The notes beneath the pieces were generated by a model. The model was not told the DNA's origin. It worked only from the letters and a program-made list of their open reading frames with translations, and ran no database searches. From an uncultured bacterium (GTDB lineage Bacteria > Myxococcota_A > Polyangia > Polyangiales > Houyiibacteriaceae), in NCBI GenBank assembly GCA_938024995.1, contig CALJDU010000027.1:1-64000 (forward strand): a stretch of 64,000 nt of DNA. The letters are read 5' to 3'. Positions 25,598 to 33,713 of the stretch are shown here, piece by piece (position 1 is the first letter of the stretch; each line of letters begins with the position of its first letter). A program made the position numbers and the translations under genes.

Positions 25598-27577
25598 CTA
25601 GCGATCCGCGAACTCGACGAGCCCGCATCGGATCGCGAGGAACATCGCGCGGTAGACGTCGTCGACGTCCAAGCCGCCGAACGCGGTCTCGCGCGCGAGC
25701 ACCCCAGAGCAGGTCGTCCCGTCCTGAAGAGACGAGACCAACCGTTGCCAGCTGGGATCAAGTCGAAACGCCGCGAGGCCGGCGCTGAGCTGGGGTGACT
25801 TGCGAAGGGGCGTCTCGCGGAAATCGGCGAGCGCGAAGTCGAGCTCGTCTGTCGGCATGATGTTGACGGCGTCGCGCAAGACCTCGAAGGGCGTGCGCCC
25901 CACGCTGAAGGTGTCTTCGTGGCTTCGGACCCCGCGAACGTATGCCCAGGAGCCTTGGCGCCACGAGAAGATATCGAGCAAGCGACCGTGAACTTGGTCT
26001 CGGATGGCGCGGAAGAGGTCGATCGACGACAGGACCCCGAGGCCGACGAGCGCGTCGCCGAGGTGGCCTCCGTAGCGAGGCAGCACCGCGAGCGCCATGT
26101 CGACCTCCATCTTGAGGCAGTGGCCATGCGCGATGAGGTGCTCCCCGAGAAGCTCGCGGCGATCATTGGACGCGACGAACTCGATGACGCCGTCGACCAG
26201 GTAGATCTTCTTTCGCTTGGCGCCGCGCCAGAGGTGCAAGACGCCGGTCTCGCGATCTCGCGCGAGCGAGTAGAGGAGGTCAAACATGACGCAGCTGGCG
26301 AGCTTGCCGTTCGCGTCGGAGTTCTCGATCTCGGCGAGGTCCCACTGAAGCGCGGGTGAGGTCACGAAGCGGCTCAGCTCTGGAAGTTGGTCGGGAGAGA
26401 CGAACTCACCGCTGGCCTTTCGAATACGGACGCCGCGTGAGACCTCTCCGGAAGTGAAGAACTCGACCAAGCGCGGGAAGCTGAACGGTCCGAGCTCGGC
26501 TCCATCTGCTTTTCGAATCCGATAGAGAACCGGCGCAGACGCGTCCTCGTCCTTCAGCGCTTCAGCAGACTCGCGATCGAGGTTGTCGGTTCGGAAGACG
26601 GACGTCGCGCGACCCGCGGGCGCATAAGTGCTCGCGCCTTGGACGAGCTCAAGCTGTGAGAGGAGACGCGCGGTCCGCTCGGGTCCATGTCCGTAACCAC
26701 GGCGGCGAATGATCTCGTCGATGGTCTCGGCGAGCTCGCCAGAGTGGGGCCGGTCGCGTGGTCGACGGGCGAGCGCGTGCTCGAACATCGCGCGGACCTC
26801 CGCGGGGAGTCGGCGCTGTGTCTCCAGCAGCGGCGTGATCTCACCGTCTCGGATCTTCACGAGGACATCGAGCTCCTGCTCACCTGCGAAGAGGGGCTGC
26901 TCGATGAGGAGCTCCGTCAGCACCGTGGCGAGCGTGAAGACATCACTGCGTCCGTCGAGCGGTTTGCCCAGGACCTGCTCCGGCGACATGTACCCGAGCT
27001 TCCCGCGGACCTGGCCTTGCTCGGTACGCCGCGTCCGCTCTGAGATCGTCGCGATGCCGAAGTCCGTGAGCTTCACGTGGCCATCGACGGTGAGCAAGAT
27101 GTTCGCGGGGCTCACGTCGCGGTGCACGATGTCGAGCGCGGTCTCTTTGTCGTCGCGCAGCCGGTGCGCGTAACGCAAGGCGTGCGCGGTCTGCGATCCA
27201 ATATGAAGGACGACATCGAGCGGGACGTTGACCTTACGGGACTGAATCGCGCTGAGGACACGAGCGACGCTCGCGCCGGACACGAGCTCCATGGTCAGAA
27301 AGAGATCGCGCTCGCGTTCCCCGAAGTCGAAGACCTGCACGATGTTGGGGTGCTGGAGGTACGCGGACATCCGCGCTTCCTCAATGAAGAGCGTTCGAAA
27401 CTCTTCGTCGCGGGAGTGCTGCGGGAGAATGCGCTTGAGGGCGACTTGTTTCTCGAACCCGTGCGGACCGCTGCGAGTGGCCAGATAGACCTCCGCCATC
27501 CCGCCTGTCGCGAGTTTCTTCTCAATCGAATATTGACCGAAGTCGCCCAGGGTTCCCCGTCCCGATGGTGTTCCCAT
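25598..27577 (-). CDS. Ser/Thr protein kinase with GYF-like and DUF4388 domains
   Basis: The 659-residue protein opens with an N-terminal kinase domain (about 10-280): glycine loop LATGGMAEVYLA, lysine in VALKRI, catalytic loop HRDVSPANILL, DFG motif LTDFGIA and activation segment GYMSPEQ. The VSPANI variant of the catalytic loop is common in myxobacterial kinases. A GYF-like segment (YRIRKADGAELGPFSFPRLVEFF) follows. Then comes a DUF4388/PATAN-like region (GKLASCVMFDLLYSL, GVLHLWRGAKRKKIYLVDGV, HLIAHG). No transmembrane helix is seen, so it is cytosolic. The start at 27577 is the ATG that directly precedes GTPSGRG. Confidence 0.85.
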   Translation of the reverse strand: MGTPSGRGTLGDFGQYSIEKKLATGGMAEVYLATRSGPHGFEKQVALKRILPQHSRDEEFRTLFIEEARMSAYLQHPNIVQVFDFGERERDLFLTMELVSGASVARVLSAIQSRKVNVPLDVVLHIGSQTAHALRYAHRLRDDKETALDIVHRDVSPANILLTVDGHVKLTDFGIATISERTRRTEQGQVRGKLGYMSPEQVLGKPLDGRSDVFTLATVLTELLIEQPLFAGEQELDVLVKIRDGEITPLLETQRRLPAEVRAMFEHALARRPRDRPHSGELAETIDEIIRRRGYGHGPERTARLLSQLELVQGASTYAPAGRATSVFRTDNLDRESAEALKDEDASAPVLYRIRKADGAELGPFSFPRLVEFFTSGEVSRGVRIRKASGEFVSPDQLPELSRFVTSPALQWDLAEIENSDANGKLASCVMFDLLYSLARDRETGVLHLWRGAKRKKIYLVDGVIEFVASNDRRELLGEHLIAHGHCLKMEVDMALAVLPRYGGHLGDALVGLGVLSSIDLFRAIRDQVHGRLLDIFSWRQGSWAYVRGVRSHEDTFSVGRTPFEVLRDAVNIMPTDELDFALADFRETPLRKSPQLSAGLAAFRLDPSWQRLVSSLQDGTTCSGVLARETAFGGLDVDDVYRAMFLAIRCGLVEFADR

Positions 27578-27691
27578 TCTAGGGCGGACACAGATCCCCC
27601 CCAACTCTGGGAAGCATACCGAATTACGTAACGATTCGCGTTTCCGTATCGCAGATCAGCACGCTAAGTTGGGTCCCATACATTTGACCCG

Positions 27692-27719
27692 TTGCATTCT
27701 GCTACCGCAGTTACATAAT
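27692..27719 (+). promoter_or_regulatory. Possible sigma70-type promoter of the coiled-coil kinase gene
   Basis: TTGCAT (27692-27697) and CATAAT (27714-27719) have a 16-base spacer. The region from about 27610 to 27740 is much more AT-rich than its surroundings. It sits between the two divergent kinase genes and would give a leader of about 40 bases before the GTG at 27767. The match is partial. Confidence 0.35.
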
Positions 27720-27766
27720 GCGTGTATCATTACAGTGGTGTTCAATCTTGCCGACATCGAGGTCTC

Positions 27767-29407
27767 GTGACAGCAACCGCACGCAAGCGTTCCCGTTCGA
27801 AGGATCCCTATCTGGGGAAGGTCGTTGCCGGCCGATACCGGTTGGAGGCGCGCTTGGGAGAGGGCGGCATGGGCGTGGTCTATCGCGCTCGCCACGTCCT
27901 TATCGACCGAGTGGTCGCTCTCAAGCTCATCCGGCCTGATCTCCGAGGGGAGACTCATTTACGCGCGTGGATGCTCCGCGAAGCACGCGCGGCGAACCGC
28001 GTCGACCACGCGCACATCGTCGACATTCATGATGTCGGGGAGACGGAGCAGGGCGAGCTCTACCTCGTCATGGAGTACCTGACCGGCAAGGCCCTCAGCT
28101 CCGTGATCAACAAGGGGAAGGTGGCGATTCCGCGCGCGATCGACATCCTCGAGCAGATGTGTGCAGCGCTCTCGCGTGCGCACGACCTCGGGGTGATTCA
28201 CCGAGACCTCAAGAGCGATAACGTCATGGTCACGATGCGCGGGGGTCGTCAGGACTTCGTGAAGATCTTGGACTTCGGCCTCGCGGCGTTGGCCCGCGAC
28301 CCGCGACTTGCCCCCAAGGGAGCGGTCTTCGGGACGCCTGAGTACATGTCTCCGGAGCAAGCACGCGGAGAAGACGCGACCGCGTTGAGCGACCTCTACT
28401 CCCTCGGGATCCTCTTCTACGAAATGGTCACAGGAGAGCTGCCGTTCCGGTCGCGGGATCGCGAGACGTTGCTCGACATGCAGCGGAACCATGCCGCGCC
28501 GGATCCGAGAGAGAAGCGACCCGACCTTCCTGAGCGAGCGGCCGCGTTGTGCATGAAGCTCCTCGAGAAGGACGCGCAGAAGCGCTACCGCGACGGTCAC
28601 CATCTTCGAGAAGATCTCAAAGCGGTGCAGCGCTCGATGCCGTCGACCGCGTGGGATCAAAAGTCCGAAGGCGCTCCCGTCGCGGCTCCGCCTCCTCCAC
28701 CTCCCGCGCCTTCCGCGGGCGTCGTGGAGTGGAGCCGTCGCGCGGCGAACTTCCTTCGCGCCACCGCGCGTGCGTATCCCAACGGTCGCGCACCCGATAA
28801 CGTTCAGAAGGCCGCTGACCGGATGTGGGAGCTCGCGGCCCGCGCGTCTCGTCTGGAAGGGGAGCTCGCGAGTCACAGCAAGAAGCTGGAGGCGATCGAG
28901 AAACGAGGCCGCGCCCTACGCGCCGAGATTGGTCGTAAGGTGGAAGAGCTCGCGGGTGAAGAGTCGCGCGCGATGCGAGACGCCGCGGCGCAGCAAAAGC
29001 GCGCGGACAGTCTTCGCGCTGAACGAGATGTTGCCAAGCGAGAGTTCGACGCGCTTCGTCGGCAGGAAGCAGAAGGCGGCGGATCGAAGGACGTCTACGT
29101 CGCGATCGGCAACCGCGGCGCGCGGGTCGAGACGCTCGGCGAGATCATCTCGGACTACGACCGGATCGCGCACGAGCGCGTCTCTTACTCGGCGCAGCTC
29201 CGGAAGCAGATCGCCGAGCTTCGCTCGCAGCTTCAGCGCTACAGCGAAGCGCTCGAGAACGATCTCCAAGCGGGTCGTGATCGGATCGCGACTCGTGTTC
29301 GGGAAGCGCTTGAGTACGAGCAGAAGTTCCAGCAGTCCTCGACGGTGTTGATGGAGCACCTCAAGGGCAAGCCAGAGTGTCGCGAGATCCTGGAAGACAA
29401 GGACTGA
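27767..29407 (+). CDS. Ser/Thr protein kinase with C-terminal coiled coil
   Basis: The 546-residue protein starts at the GTG at 27767, with a GAGGT site just before it; the longer frame from 27722 adds no kinase sequence. The kinase domain (about 20-280) shows LGEGGMGVVYRA, VALKLI, HRDLKSDNVMV, LDFGLAAL and GTPEYMSPEQARG. A Pro-rich linker (about 310-330) follows, then about 200 residues of heptad-rich coiled coil with many Arg, Glu and Ala. No membrane segment or sensor domain is visible. It is divergent from the DUF4388 kinase and closed by a strong terminator. Confidence 0.87.
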   Translation: MTATARKRSRSKDPYLGKVVAGRYRLEARLGEGGMGVVYRARHVLIDRVVALKLIRPDLRGETHLRAWMLREARAANRVDHAHIVDIHDVGETEQGELYLVMEYLTGKALSSVINKGKVAIPRAIDILEQMCAALSRAHDLGVIHRDLKSDNVMVTMRGGRQDFVKILDFGLAALARDPRLAPKGAVFGTPEYMSPEQARGEDATALSDLYSLGILFYEMVTGELPFRSRDRETLLDMQRNHAAPDPREKRPDLPERAAALCMKLLEKDAQKRYRDGHHLREDLKAVQRSMPSTAWDQKSEGAPVAAPPPPPPAPSAGVVEWSRRAANFLRATARAYPNGRAPDNVQKAADRMWELAARASRLEGELASHSKKLEAIEKRGRALRAEIGRKVEELAGEESRAMRDAAAQQKRADSLRAERDVAKREFDALRRQEAEGGGSKDVYVAIGNRGARVETLGEIISDYDRIAHERVSYSAQLRKQIAELRSQLQRYSEALENDLQAGRDRIATRVREALEYEQKFQQSSTVLMEHLKGKPECREILEDKD

Positions 29408-29418
29408 GCGCGATGCCA

Positions 29419-29458
29419 GCAACGAAAAAGGCGCCCGAGTGGGCGCCTTTTTCGTTGC
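29419..29458. terminator. Bidirectional rho-independent terminator
   Basis: A perfect 18-base stem (29419-29436 with 29441-29458) has a GAGT loop and runs of five A and five T inside the arms, so each strand reads a GC stem followed by a U tract. It lies between the convergent kinase gene and the hypothetical gene at 29471, and should end both. Confidence 0.85.
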
Positions 29459-29470
29459 GTGCTGACCACC

Positions 29471-30409
29471 CTATTGGAAGAGGGCGTTCGCGGTTCGGAG
29501 ATCGCGCGCGCGCTGCTCCGCGCCTTCTTCGATCACTCGATCGGCCGCGTAACCCACGCCAGCCATCGCGGCGATGGGCGCTGCAACCAGGAGCGCCGCG
29601 CCGAGGCCTTCCATCAACGCGACTCCAGCGATCTCGATCGCGTCCTTGATGTGGTTGATGGTGTCGTAGATCTCCCTCGCGAGTTCGAGATTCTCTTCCG
29701 ATACAAGGGGCGCTCGAACTTCGGGAGTCGCGCGGTCGAGGAAGGTGTCGTTCTCATGAATGCGACCCAGGCCGGCGACCGCCTCGTCCATCGCGGCGGG
29801 GACTTCGGACGCCGCGACTTGGTTGCCGGCGAAGCGTTGACGAAGGCGCCCCGCTCCGTCGATGCCATCACGCATCGCTTCCATCACGGTTTCGATGCTC
29901 TGGCGTTCCTGCCCGGTCGCGTCTTGCAGGGCGCGATCGAGCTGCTGGAGGTTTCCTCGAAGCGTGGCCACACGCGCGTCGATGCGTCCGAGCACCGCGT
30001 TCCGGGTGCCGTTCCGAACCGCGACGTCAATGCTCTCTTGAACTCGCGTCGCGACCGCGTCGCCGTCGAGGCCGCGAGAGTCCATGTAGGCGACAAGCTC
30101 GTCGGGCTTCATCTGAGCAAGCTCGATGCGAACCATGCTGTCTTGGCTGATGAGGGTGCTGGTCTGGAGACCGCCGTCCCGAACCGCGGTTTCGAGCCGT
30201 CGAAGTGCGACGCGCCGCTGGGGCGATTCACGACTGCGACGAGCGGCGCGAGGGCTGTGCGCGATCTCCTGAGCCGCGCGGTCACGAGCGATTTCGGGAG
30301 ACTCGTCGCCGCCCTTCGCGACCGCTTGCGACGGCGCCTTGCTCACGAACGACACAGAGGAGGGAGTCACCGGGGTCTGGGTGCGGGGTGGGTTTTGGAT
30401 TGTGTTCAT
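29471..30409 (-). CDS. Hypothetical helical protein with C-terminal glycine-rich helix
   Basis: The 312-residue product has a disordered N-terminus of about 80 residues, a helical Arg/Glu/Asp-rich core (about 90-245) with coiled-coil character, and one hydrophobic Gly/Ala-rich segment near 265-290 (GVALMEGLGAALLVAAPIAAMAGVGYAA). I recognise no family. There is no signal peptide. It is convergent with the coiled-coil kinase gene and divergent from rtcB, so it is a separate transcription unit. A membrane-active or phage-like role cannot be excluded. Confidence 0.6.
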   Translation of the reverse strand: MNTIQNPPRTQTPVTPSSVSFVSKAPSQAVAKGGDESPEIARDRAAQEIAHSPRAARRSRESPQRRVALRRLETAVRDGGLQTSTLISQDSMVRIELAQMKPDELVAYMDSRGLDGDAVATRVQESIDVAVRNGTRNAVLGRIDARVATLRGNLQQLDRALQDATGQERQSIETVMEAMRDGIDGAGRLRQRFAGNQVAASEVPAAMDEAVAGLGRIHENDTFLDRATPEVRAPLVSEENLELAREIYDTINHIKDAIEIAGVALMEGLGAALLVAAPIAAMAGVGYAADRVIEEGAEQRARDLRTANALFQ

Positions 30410-30498
30410 GTGCGCTTCTCGCCCTGCGAACGGACCGGTTTCGCGCGAACTTGGTTTTGGGCCTTTCTTCTGTCTTTCCCGTGCTTAAATCGCGCGGC

Positions 30499-31671
30499 AT
30501 GGCGATCAGTCGACTCAAAGGAAAGAACGTCCCGGTCGAGCTGTGGACCCAGCGCGAGGGCGTCGAGATGCAGGCCCTCACGCAGCTGAAGAACATCGCG
30601 GCGCTCCCGTGGGTCTTCCATCACGTCGCGGTCATGCCCGACGTCCACTACGGGAAGGGCGCGACGGTCGGCTCCGTGATCGCGATGAAGGACGCGGTCT
30701 CGCCGGCCGCCGTCGGTGTGGACATCGGCTGCGGAATGGCCGCGGTGAAGACCACGTTGACCGCGAGTGACCTCCCTGACTCGCTGAAGCTTTTACGGAC
30801 GCGCGTCGAGGCGCAGATCCCGGTCGGCTTTAAGGCCCATCCGCGCGTTCACAAGCACGCTGAGAAGTCGCGGCTCTGGAAGGGCTTCCACGACCTCCAC
30901 GAAAAGGTACAAGACCGTTTCGGAAAAGCGCGCAAGCAGCTCGGGACGCTCGGAGGTGGCAACCACTTCATCGAGCTGTGCCTCGACACCGATGATCGCG
31001 TCTGGCTCATGCTGCATTCAGGCTCGCGCAACATCGGCAAGACGCTCGCCGAGATCCACATGGGCAAGGCCAAGCGACTGGCTCACAACGCGGCGCTCCC
31101 GGACCGTGACCTCGCGGTGTTCCTCGCGGGCACGAAAGAGATGGCCGACTACCGGCGCGATCTATTCTGGGCGCAGCGCTACGCCGCCGAGAACCGTCAG
31201 GTGATGCTGAAGATCTACCAGGACGTGATCCGGAAGCTCTTCAAGAAGAACAAAGTGCGCTTCGATGAGCCGATCGCCTGCCATCACAACTATGTCTCCG
31301 AAGAACATCACTTCGGCGAAGATGTACTCGTAACGCGCAAGGGCGCGATCAGTGCCCGAGAGGGGGAGCTCGGCATCATCCCTGGCTCGATGGGCACGCG
31401 ATCGTACATCGTCTCGGGTCGCGGGAACCCAGACTCGTTCTGCTCCGCGTCTCACGGCGCGGGTCGGCGGATGTCACGGAGCAAGGCGCGGCGCACGTTC
31501 ACCGTTAAGGATCTGAAGCAGCAGACCGAGGGCGTCGAGTGCCGCAAGGATGCGAAGGTCATCGACGAGATCCCGGGCGCGTACAAAGACATCGACGAGG
31601 TGATGGCGAACCAGCGCGACCTCGTCGAGGTCGTCGCGCAGCTCCGTCAGGTGATGTGCGTTAAAGGCTGA
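30499..31671 (+). CDS. rtcB: RtcB-type RNA ligase
   Basis: The 390-residue protein starts at the ATG at 30499, giving MAISRLKGKNVPVELWTQ. It has DVHYGKGATVG and GVDIGCGMAAVK, GGGNHFIELC, HSGSRNIGK, CHHNYVSEEHHF, and the motif SASHGAGRRMSRSKA holding the guanylylated histidine. These are the manganese and GTP sites of RtcB, which joins 2',3'-cyclic phosphate or 3'-phosphate RNA ends to 5'-hydroxyl ends. The length is that of the shorter bacterial branch. The adjacent rtcA, RNA-repair or archease gene that often accompanies rtcB is absent here. Confidence 0.93.
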   Translation: MAISRLKGKNVPVELWTQREGVEMQALTQLKNIAALPWVFHHVAVMPDVHYGKGATVGSVIAMKDAVSPAAVGVDIGCGMAAVKTTLTASDLPDSLKLLRTRVEAQIPVGFKAHPRVHKHAEKSRLWKGFHDLHEKVQDRFGKARKQLGTLGGGNHFIELCLDTDDRVWLMLHSGSRNIGKTLAEIHMGKAKRLAHNAALPDRDLAVFLAGTKEMADYRRDLFWAQRYAAENRQVMLKIYQDVIRKLFKKNKVRFDEPIACHHNYVSEEHHFGEDVLVTRKGAISAREGELGIIPGSMGTRSYIVSGRGNPDSFCSASHGAGRRMSRSKARRTFTVKDLKQQTEGVECRKDAKVIDEIPGAYKDIDEVMANQRDLVEVVAQLRQVMCVKG

Positions 31672-31721
31672 CGCGGCGGGATCTGATGCGCGGACCGGCG
31701 GCCGCGAGGTACCGTTCACGC

Positions 31722-33707
31722 ATGTCTTGGCGCGCGCTCTCGCTTTTTGTTCTCGCATCCGCCGTTCCCGTCGTTGGTTGTGGCGATGACGTTGTCCCTC
31801 CGCTTGACGCGGGGACGGACGCAACGGTCGACGCGACCGACGCGGAACCGGACGTCGGCGACACCGCTCCCCCCGAGCCGGACCTCGACTGCGATCCCCT
31901 CGTGCCGACGATCTGCGCGCTGCCGTTCCCCTCGTCGTACTACGAGGCGGATGATCCGGTCGCCGTGACTGGTCGTCGCCTCGCGTTTGGAGAGCGGACC
32001 TTCCCCCCAGCCCGTCGCGATCGCTTTCTCCCGACCGACGCGTTCGACGGCGTCGACGGCTTCAGCATCTCGACCGGTCCCGTCGCACATCTCCCGCTCG
32101 CGACCTACGAAGGCCTCGCGCGTCCGGACTCGATCGCGCGTTCACTCGAGGCGAACGCCAAGACGATCATCTTGGCGGTCGACGACGGGACCCGTGTCCC
32201 GCACTTCGTGGACATCGACGCGACCGTTTCGGACGAATCCCAGCGCGCAATGATCCTGCGGCCCATCGTGCCGCTCGAACACGACCAGGAGTACATCGTC
32301 GCGATTCGAAACGTGGTGGACGCGACCGGTGTCGCGATCCCGCCGACGCCCGCGTTCGCCGCCCTTCGTGACGGTGGTGAACACCCTCATCCTTCGGTCG
32401 ATGCGCGTCGTGACGAGTTTGCGGAAATTTTTGCGCGGCTCGACGAGGTCGGCGTCGACGCGTCGGAGCTGCAGCTGGCTTGGCGCTTTCATACGCGGAG
32501 CGAGGCGAACACGACCGCCGCGATGCTGCACATGCGCAACGTGGCCCTGGACGCTGCCGGGGATGATGGGCTCGGGATCCGGATCGATCGCGTCGAGCCG
32601 CGCGACGATGAGAACGTGCGGATGAAGGTCTTTGGTCACGTCACGGTGCCGCACTTCCTCGACAGTCCAGACGCAGGTGCGCGGCTCGTGCTCGGAGACG
32701 ATGGTCTCCCGATGCGCGGCGAGGACGTCGAGTATCCGTTCGAGATGATCGTTCCTCGGTCTGCGACGCCGGACAACCCGGCCGCGATCACCGCGTTCGG
32801 TCATGGCCTCTTCGGGACCGCGGACCAGGTCGACCGTCAAGCGCACCACATCTTCGCGAACACCTACAACCACGTCCTGTTCGCGATGGACTGGATCGGG
32901 ATGTCGAACCCGGACGCGGACGTCGTGGGCAACGCGATCATCGAGGGGCGCTTTGAGGAGTTTCGCAGCGTCCCGGATCGACTCCGGCAGTCGATGGTCA
33001 ACAAGCTGGTCGCGATGCGCGCGATCTCTGGCGACCTGATCGATCACGAAGAGCTGCTCGTGGACGGTGAGCGTATCCTCGACCCGAGCGCGCGCTACTA
33101 CTACGGGGGCAGCCAAGGAGGCATCTTTGGCTCGACCTACATGGCGCTCTCGACCGACGTCACGCGCGGCGGGCTCCGCGTTCCTGGGCAACCGTATGGC
33201 TTGCTCCTCGCGCGCAGCGTGGACTTTGATCCTTACTTCGCGCTGTTCCGGATCGCGTATCGCGAGACGTACGCGGCGACGCTCATGATCGGCCTCGCCC
33301 AGATCTACTGGGACACCGTCGAGCCAGGGACGTACACGAGTTACATCCGGGAGCCGTTCCCTGACACGCCTCCTCACGAGGTCTTGCTTCAGGTCGCGCT
33401 CGGCGACCACCAGGTGACGACTCTCGGCGCGCACATCATGGCGCGCGTTCTCGACGCGAAGACCATCGCGCCGCAGACGCGCCCCATCTACGAGGTCGCC
33501 GAGGTCGAAGGCCCGCACGCCGGGAGCGCGATCGTGGAGTACGACTTCGGCCTCCCGGAGGATCCGCTGGAGAACCAACCGCAGCGCGCCGGTGAAGATC
33601 CACACGGGAAGGTGAAGTCTCTCGCGGCCGCTCAGGCGCAGCTCGATCATTTCTTCCGGACGGGAGAGGTGATTCACACCTGCGACGGAACGTGCGACCC
33701 GGAGTAG
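31722..33707 (+). CDS. Secreted lipoprotein, alpha/beta-hydrolase-like
   Basis: The 661-residue product starts at the ATG at 31722 with a lipobox (VVGCGDD). It has an acidic stalk of about 40 residues, then a large domain ending in an alpha/beta-hydrolase region. YYYGGSQGGIFGS near residue 440 gives the nucleophile elbow GxSxG, and FGHGLFGTADQVDR upstream resembles an oxyanion loop. The last 100 residues hold GDHQVTTLGAHI, with a possible catalytic His. The substrate is unknown; many myxobacterial paralogues are surface esterase-like lipoproteins of this type. Confidence 0.75.
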   Translation: MSWRALSLFVLASAVPVVGCGDDVVPPLDAGTDATVDATDAEPDVGDTAPPEPDLDCDPLVPTICALPFPSSYYEADDPVAVTGRRLAFGERTFPPARRDRFLPTDAFDGVDGFSISTGPVAHLPLATYEGLARPDSIARSLEANAKTIILAVDDGTRVPHFVDIDATVSDESQRAMILRPIVPLEHDQEYIVAIRNVVDATGVAIPPTPAFAALRDGGEHPHPSVDARRDEFAEIFARLDEVGVDASELQLAWRFHTRSEANTTAAMLHMRNVALDAAGDDGLGIRIDRVEPRDDENVRMKVFGHVTVPHFLDSPDAGARLVLGDDGLPMRGEDVEYPFEMIVPRSATPDNPAAITAFGHGLFGTADQVDRQAHHIFANTYNHVLFAMDWIGMSNPDADVVGNAIIEGRFEEFRSVPDRLRQSMVNKLVAMRAISGDLIDHEELLVDGERILDPSARYYYGGSQGGIFGSTYMALSTDVTRGGLRVPGQPYGLLLARSVDFDPYFALFRIAYRETYAATLMIGLAQIYWDTVEPGTYTSYIREPFPDTPPHEVLLQVALGDHQVTTLGAHIMARVLDAKTIAPQTRPIYEVAEVEGPHAGSAIVEYDFGLPEDPLENQPQRAGEDPHGKVKSLAAAQAQLDHFFRTGEVIHTCDGTCDPE

Positions 33708-33713
33708 GTGACG

